In this document: positions 58,392-64,000 of the stretch, in pieces
Layout of the letters: each line of letters starts with the position of its first letter
How positions within the stretch are numbered: the first letter of the stretch is position 1
Assembly (NCBI GenBank): GCA_963930655.1
Contig: OZ005619.1
Span: forward strand, 930,001-994,000
Source of the DNA: Myrica gale
Taxonomy: Eukaryota; Streptophyta; Magnoliopsida; Fagales; Myricaceae
Direction of reading: 5' to 3'
Length of the DNA: 64,000 bases
Notes under the pieces: model-generated
Told to the model about the DNA's origin: nothing
What the model saw: only the letters and a program-made list of their open reading frames with translations
Databases searched by the model: none
Program-made: the position numbers and the translations under genes

Positions 58392-59698
58392 TATGTAGAC
58401 AATGCATACTTTTTTTTTTCTTAGCAATCAAGCTACCTAGGTAGAAGAGTCCCACGTGGCTATATCAGGAGGAATATCAGATACATCAATATACCCCACA
58501 ATTCCTTCCCTCTTGCACCAATGTGCCAGATTATGGGCCATTCCATTAGCTTCCCGAGGTGTCCACTCGAAATGCCATTGAGGATGCAAGCTCCAACTTT
58601 GCTTGATAAACTGAACGTCATCCTCAATAAGCCAATCAGGTACGACATTGGACTCAGTAACTTGAGAGATAAGCACTTGGGCATCACTTTGAAAGAGGAC
58701 AGAATCCCATTGCCGCTCCTCTGCTACTGCAACTGCAAGACGTAATGCTAGGGCCTCACTTTTAATAGTGGAAGATCCTGGCCGACACCCAGACTTTGCC
58801 ACCAAAATATGACCAGTAGCATCCCTACCCACCACAGCAAAGACCAGACCCCTAGATGAATGGGCCCCATCACAATTAAGTTTAATCACATTAGGGGCTG
58901 GGGGCTGCCATTGTGCAATATTGTGGTGAAGCTGTGAATACCATGCGGACACTTGTTCCATATATCGCCGATGAATCATATCCTGAGCCTGAGAAATATT
59001 AACTGCCTGCTTGTGGTGAACCACTCTGTTCCTAAGAAACCAAATTGAGTCCACTACAACAGCCACATAAATGATAAAGTCTCCCCACTGCAATCGACAA
59101 ATAGGGGGAAGATTCTGAGGCTCTAGAATAAAACTAAGCCACTCAGCTATAGAAGACCGACCAAAGTTCTCCATCTTGAGGGGCCAGCGGCCCGTCCACC
59201 ACAATAACCGACTAATAGGACACGTCAAAAAAAGATGAGTATCGGTTTCAAGCTCAGAGTGACAAAGGGGGCAATGAAAACCATCACCCGTATGCTCCCG
59301 GGAAGACATGAACCCAGCGAGCCTACCTCTGAGGGGCAGGGCATTTGCTGCAAGCTTCCAAAGTAGTAACCGTAACCGATGTTGGATTTTCACACTCCAT
59401 AATTTAATCCACAAGGAATCATATGTAGTGGGTACAGACCTCCATCTAGTTTCCTGATCCACATCATAAGCCGACTTGATAGAAAAAGAGCCCTGCGAAG
59501 TTGCGGTCCAGCTCAAGCGATCCTCAGCACCTCCCAAAGGAGCTGGCAAAGCTAGTATATTGTCCACAGTAGCTGAATCAAACAAAGACTGAATAAGCTC
59601 TCTATTCCAACCGTTACCGCCTGCAGTCACCAAATGAACCACTCGATCCACACCCCTCGGTACCACAGCGGCCCGTCCCGTATGTAGACAATGCATAC
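58392..59698 (-). mobile_element. 5'-truncated LINE with 18-bp target duplication
   Basis: TATGTAGACAATGCATAC stands at 58392-58409 and again, identical, at 59681-59698. Between them is a minus-strand insert whose tail is the T-run (poly(A) in complement) starting at 58410. The insert carries the 3' part of a plant L1-type ORF2 (see 58437-59680). Perfect target duplication and an uninterrupted frame indicate a recent insertion; 5' truncation makes it immobile. Confidence 0.93.
58437..59680 (-). CDS. LINE ORF2 C-terminal part: zinc-binding and RNase H domains
   Basis: Open frame of about 414 codons within the LINE; the first 29 codons of the full open frame (ATG at 59768) come from flanking DNA, so that ATG is accidental. 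Zinc-binding zf-RVT domain: LWSVKIQHRLRLLLWKLAAN, then CPLCHSELETDTHLFLTC. RNase H-like domain (RVT_3): KLNCDGAHSS, IKSEALALRLAVA, FQSDAQV, WTPREANGMAHNLAHW; the Asp often found in the last motif is Asn here. The reverse transcriptase and endonuclease are missing through 5' truncation. The stop at 58437 lies about 27 bp before the A-tail, giving a very short 3' UTR. Confidence 0.88.
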
Positions 59699-59748
59699 GA
59701 TTGCATAGGAAACAAGAAGAAATCGTAAGGTTGCACAGCGCTTGTAAT

Positions 59749-60060
59749 TTTTTTTTCTTTCTATGCAAACATTAATTAATTAAAACGATCATCGGTTACA
59801 TCAGGGAGGTTTCAAAATAAGAATCCACACCAGAAACAAAAGAAGGGATCCTATCGCTAGTTCAATGGGGCCAAAATAACTCTCATCTTGCCAATCAGTC
59901 TGCCATCTGGTTCTGCCTCCTTGGTAACCAATGAAAACTCCAGTTCTCATGACTCCTTATAATCTCCTTAATTCTGCTCAGCAATGATGCAATAGTTCCC
60001 TCAGAGAGTAGCCCCATCTCAGTAACTGCTCGCTGCAGCATTAAGCACTTGTAAATAAGT
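59749..60060 (-). mobile_element. Older LINE fragment, RNase H tail
   Basis: A T-run at about 59748-59757 (complement of an A-tail) precedes minus-strand sequence reading VTEMGLLSEGTIASLLSRI, NWSFHWLPRRQNQMAD, a stop, then LAR. This is the end of a plant LINE RNase H domain, interrupted by stops. It is a different, more decayed copy from the neighbouring LINE, only about 50 bp away. Confidence 0.75.
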
Positions 60061-60813
60061 GTGCCTAGTGGGGGTTATCTGTTTTCTTAGACTTCTTTGC
60101 CTCTTTCTACACCCTTTTACATTATCTGAATTCTTCCACCTATTAGCGTTTATATATGGGTGTAGTACAATGAACCTGTGACATTAAGTTTTGATACTTA
60201 AGAATCGAACTCTATGGCTACTTCTACAGGTCTCATGCACATAATAATTTCTGACCAGACTTCAAGTCTTGAGATCATTTACTCTCATGCCAGTTTGTTT
60301 TCACCTATACAACCAAAGCCAACGACATATTCTCAGACAACCATGATTACATCGTTAAGAAACTGTTTTAGAGGACAATCATTCACTACAGCAGCAGGTG
60401 AATGACAGATGAAGAGGCATATTCTGCCCGTTCGATACTTGAGAGTCTGAATCCCTCTTCTGGGTGGGTTCAGTTGGGTACGCTTCTCAGGAATGCCTAC
60501 CTACAGCCACAGCCTGCATGCAGTAAAACTTAACTTCATTGCACAGTGGGGAGGAAAAGTACAAAATGGAAAATCTTCTCAACTAGCATACATTCTACAA
60601 TAACTCCTTTCGAAATTGTTTTAAGTTGCAAAATTTTGCAGAAAGTTTTCAACTTTATTGCAATAATACAGGTACATTTGTGAAAGTCAATTACGAATAA
60701 TTCTATATAGAAGTTGGGCACTGCAACAGTTCAACAATAGCGTAATAAATTAATCACAATGTATATATTGAACCAAGAATAAAATGAATTGACTAGAAAT
60801 TAAGTACCAATTC
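60061..60813. other. Spacer and PUP5-like 3' untranslated region
   Basis: No gene recognised. The right part is probably the 3' UTR of the minus-strand permease. Confidence 0.5.
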
Positions 60814-61875
60814 TTATGATGATCCTTTACCCAGTGATGAACTGCCATATATATACGAGACAAATCCCCAGAAGGTAATCAGCAGAGAGAGTATTTTGAA
60901 ACCACCCATGGGGTCATCTAGCAATATAACTGCTGCAATACTTGTGATGGGTACCCTGATAGCATTGAGCACACCGGCAAGCACAGTGGATGACAAGAAA
61001 AGCACTGCAGTACCTCCCAGAACCCCCAGCTGAAAAGTGATCGCACCCCAGATGAGAACTAGGAGATAAGATGTTGTGCCGCCCTTGAAAGTTTTAGCCT
61101 CGGATTTCATCCCTTGAAAATCTCCACTCACGACAACCCCAATAGTTGTAAATAGAAAGGCAAACAAAGAAACCATGACTTGCTGCTCCAACACAACATG
61201 GAAGGACCTTCTACCCAACAACTTCACAAAGACTAGCTCCGAAAGAGCAAAAATGAGCCCATGGAGAGCGGATCCAAGAATGTCCCATATAAAGCCCATG
61301 ATGTATTGGCTGTTACTGATATTTCCATATGTATCTGAATCTGAATCCAATGCAATGATTGTCACTGCAGCGGTAATGATCACTATAGCGTTTATTATTG
61401 ATGCATTCACTTTGTTTTTCACCAGAAGATACCCAAATAGTGCAGAAAACACAAGGGATGATGATGCCAGAAGAGCAGCAGTAGATGCCGGCAGATAAGC
61501 ATATGCATATGCATACATGAGATTGTCAGCAGCACTTAAGAAACCCAGCGCTACATACGAAAGAGTGAGTTTTAAGTTCAGAGGAGTAGGAAGAGTTTTA
61601 CAAAAGAAGTATGTCGGAAATAAGATCAAAGCTGTTAGAGGCCACCCTGCAACTGCCACCCAGGAAATGATCCACTTGCTTGTGCCTCCATTGGAATAAT
61701 AGAGACGAGAAAGAATGGAAGAAGCAGGGAAGGCCACAAGCATTGCTGCACCACTTAGAAATAGGAGAACCCAATGTGAGATTGGCTTCTGCCGGTATGC
61801 TTCCCAAGCCATTTTCCTAAAGGTGGATATCTTGCTCGATAATGAAACGGGAGGCGTCGATGATGACTCCTCCAT
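60814..61875 (-). CDS. PUP5: Purine permease (PUP5-like)
   Basis: Membrane transporter of 353 aa in the plant purine permease family (drug/metabolite transporter superfamily), which moves purines, cytokinins or related compounds with protons. About ten hydrophobic spans are visible, starting HWVLLFLSGAAMLVAFPAS and including ADNLMYAYAYAYLPASTAAL, SALFGYLLVKNKVNAS, FALSELVFVKLLGRRSFHVV, QQVMVSLFAFLFTTIGVVVS and NAIRVPITSIAAVILLDDP. The near-identity of several segments to Arabidopsis PUP5 (At2g24220), as remembered, supports the name; substrate is not shown by sequence. The coding region is one exon from ATG 61875. A consensus acceptor just upstream (CATCAG, ending 61884) and a donor at 63178 (AACCAG/GTAACG) suggest a 5' UTR intron of about 1.3 kb; this is inference. 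Confidence 0.92.
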   Translation of the reverse strand: MEESSSTPPVSLSSKISTFRKMAWEAYRQKPISHWVLLFLSGAAMLVAFPASSILSRLYYSNGGTSKWIISWVAVAGWPLTALILFPTYFFCKTLPTPLNLKLTLSYVALGFLSAADNLMYAYAYAYLPASTAALLASSSLVFSALFGYLLVKNKVNASIINAIVIITAAVTIIALDSDSDTYGNISNSQYIMGFIWDILGSALHGLIFALSELVFVKLLGRRSFHVVLEQQVMVSLFAFLFTTIGVVVSGDFQGMKSEAKTFKGGTTSYLLVLIWGAITFQLGVLGGTAVLFLSSTVLAGVLNAIRVPITSIAAVILLDDPMGGFKILSLLITFWGFVSYIYGSSSLGKGSS

Positions 61876-61883
61876 TCTATCAC

Positions 61884-63178
61884 CTGATGGAGAATAAAAC
61901 CACGAGATATCGAGTGACTTGAAACTGACACATATTTGCTATTCTTTAACAAAAAGCCAATATTTCGACAATGAAATGACGTTGTTGAGAGAGAGAGGGG
62001 GGGAGAGGGAGGAGAGGTTGTGGAACATTTGCTCTACAAAAAGAAAAAAGAAGGAACAATTGTAGTGCCAACTGAAAATTCCAGGCCTTTCCATTCAGTA
62101 AAAAGTCATCAGTTAGAGAAAAGTTGATTGAAAATCTAGCAAAATCAATTAGATTGAGCCCATCCTGGGAAGCAACAGAAGTTCTAACAACTCGAATTGT
62201 GTCCATTTAACGCTAAGAATACTTTCTTTCTTTTTTTCTTTTTTTCTAAACGACGAATTTTTATTCCAATTTGAAAGAAAACACATCTCAAGGAGGATCA
62301 ACGCTGAGAATACTTGCTTCCTTATACAGCAGGTAAATTTCACCTAAAGAACTCAATCAACTCAAATGATCTAGCCAGTCTCAGGTTCTGATTGATACAT
62401 CAGAAGCATTACTCCCCATTCTGAAGCAAATACAATCCTGCCCGAATTGTTAGCAGCACAAGTTTAGTGCAGCCAAAAATTCCTCAGGCTCAAATTGAAA
62501 ATCTGGAGAACAGCTCAACATGGGAAACGGTGCCAGATAAAATCCTTTTGCCAATCTGGTCTCACATGTTCACTAGGGAAAACTCAAATTAATATTGGAA
62601 AAAATGTACTTCCTAGATTCTGAAGAAATTACTCTTCCTAAACACATACTAGCAACGAATTAGACAACACGAATAGTTTCCACTCAAAAAAAAAAAAAGT
62701 TTCCACTCTTCCCTTCAGTGTGCCCTTTACCTTTTAGACCATAGATGGAATTAACATGGACTAGCTCCAAGAAATCTCTACCCTTTGGTTTGGTTGCTGT
62801 GAAAAGCAGGAAAAAGAAAAGGAGATGGAGAACTTCTACAAAACTTTCCAAAACGCAGCTTCTTCTTTCTTTTCTTTTTTTTTCTTTTTTTTTTTTCTAC
62901 TTTTGCCGTACTTGCCGATGATTGATAACTGAAGATTCGATATTTCATTCTTACTTCCTTTCTTACATCTTCCCAGCAACCAAACACAACCCAGGATTTC
63001 TGCAGACTAACCAGTCAAAAACCATCTGTAGTTCACCTAACAAAACAATATGACTACCAATCAAACTCATAAAATCCCCTCGTCCCTGCAATTAAGAACA
63101 CAACATGATAGAGGAAAAACCCTTGAAACAAAAAGTGATGAGGAAAAAGCGACTTACTTTAAGGTTGAAGAACGTTAC
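61884..63178 (-). other. Probable 5' UTR intron of the purine permease
   Basis: On the minus strand a donor AACCAG/GTAACG at 63178 and an acceptor CTCCATCAG ending at 61884 bracket 1.3 kb without coding potential, just before the start codon. T/C-rich runs near 62220-62245 and 62860-62895. Small frames inside are not supported. Confidence 0.45.
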
Positions 63179-63230
63179 CTGGTTCAAGCAGAGGCTGCAT
63201 TTGAGTCGGCACTATAACTAAGAGACGGGG

Positions 63231-64000
63231 AGATTTTTTTTGTTTTAACAATTGAATGCGTTCTTGACTCACTGTTGTAGTCACACATCCACTGATCTCA
63301 ATAATTATCGCTCATTCTATTCTTTCCTCTGTAATTTTATTACATTTTTTTATTTATTTGTCGGGATGGATTTTGTTTGTGGTTGAGATTGTCTAATTAC
63401 TCTAAACAGAGATGGGTTTTTAATGTGACGATCCTGGCCGTCCGATGGTTTGAGACAGCTAAACTGTCTGGTGAGATGGCACAGTGGTTGCTGTGTAAGT
63501 ATAATTACGTACGGATTCTCTCTAAAGAACGAATTGATAATATAATTTAAAGAGACTATAGTATTTAATATTTTCTATATAAAATTTTGAGAAATATATA
63601 TTTTATAATAAAGTTTATTTATTATGTATATTTCTATTCAAATTGTACCATATAATTATAATAGAAAATTGCGAAAGATGCTGGTACATTACTTACTATA
63701 CTTGTCTAGTGCTACTGACTTTCCTGGATTACAAATTTCAAGATTCCTCCTAGAAAGACTTATATTTGTTTCTCAAGAGTTTTCTCCTCTTGTTAGTAAA
63801 CACAAGTTGGGGTTTTGCTTCTAATGTGAGCATTGTGCTTCGCTATCTCCAAGGCCCATATGAGGAAGAAGATTAGCTAAACTTCTAACGAGTGCCATAA
63901 TTTGGCTTCCTAAAGCAAAATTGTCTATTTCCCTGCCCTGCTGACGAGCGTTTTGTCAATATTATGGCAGAATAATAAGAGCAAATGGTCAGGTGGCGAG
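63231..64000. other. Right-edge region upstream of the purine permease
   Basis: Presumed promoter of the permease and AT-rich DNA. A 66-codon frame at 63624-63824 has no recognisable feature. Nothing else seen. Confidence 0.5.

Noticed and set aside
1-64000. CRISPR arrays, rRNA genes, intact tRNA genes, organelle DNA
   Set aside because: None seen; pol III-like boxes occur only in SINE-like contexts, and gene structures are nuclear.

Overview
The window is nuclear DNA of a dicot plant; I cannot name the species. The evidence is intron-rich genes with GT-AG junctions, a plastid fatty-acid desaturase, a purine-permease-type transporter and a leucine-rich-repeat receptor kinase with close Arabidopsis counterparts (recalled, not searched), and AT-rich spacers full of plant-type MITEs, LINE and SINE pieces and a Copia relic. 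Exon borders below were read by hand from GT-AG sites, reading phase and family similarity.

Layout. 1-7.3 kb: a tandem array of subtilase (SBT1 type) genes on the minus strand: one truncated pseudogene at the left edge, one almost complete copy with a 1-nt frameshift, and a 3' scrap of a third. 7.4-9.9 kb: broken Copia relic with a MITE in its LTR. 11.3-18.1 kb (+): FAD6, plastid omega-6 desaturase, 10 coding exons. 19.7-21.0 kb (-): intronless BTB/POZ protein. 21-30.5 kb: gene-poor, with MITEs, a foldback element, a retroposon with target-site duplication and LINE pieces. 30.6-38.8 kb (+): UBP23-like deubiquitinase, 11 coding exons, with a MITE-plus-SINE nest in intron 5. 39.3-44.9 kb: a foldback element with long inverted arms, interrupted by a 3.87-kb hAT transposon. 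49.7-52.3 kb (+): LRR receptor-like kinase. 55.6-57.6 kb (+): eIF5A. 58.4-60.1 kb: a 5'-truncated LINE with an 18-bp target-site duplication next to an older LINE tail. 60.8-61.9 kb (-): purine permease (PUP5-like).

The host genes do not form one pathway. Their neighbourhood is informative, though: FAD6, BTB, LRR-RLK and PUP5 seem to correspond to two Arabidopsis blocks (At4g30940-At4g30950 and At2g24220-At2g24240), so this window may keep the order that existed before the Arabidopsis genome duplication. I found no wholly new gene system. The most distinctive items are the nested transposons whose histories can be read within the window and the decaying subtilase array.
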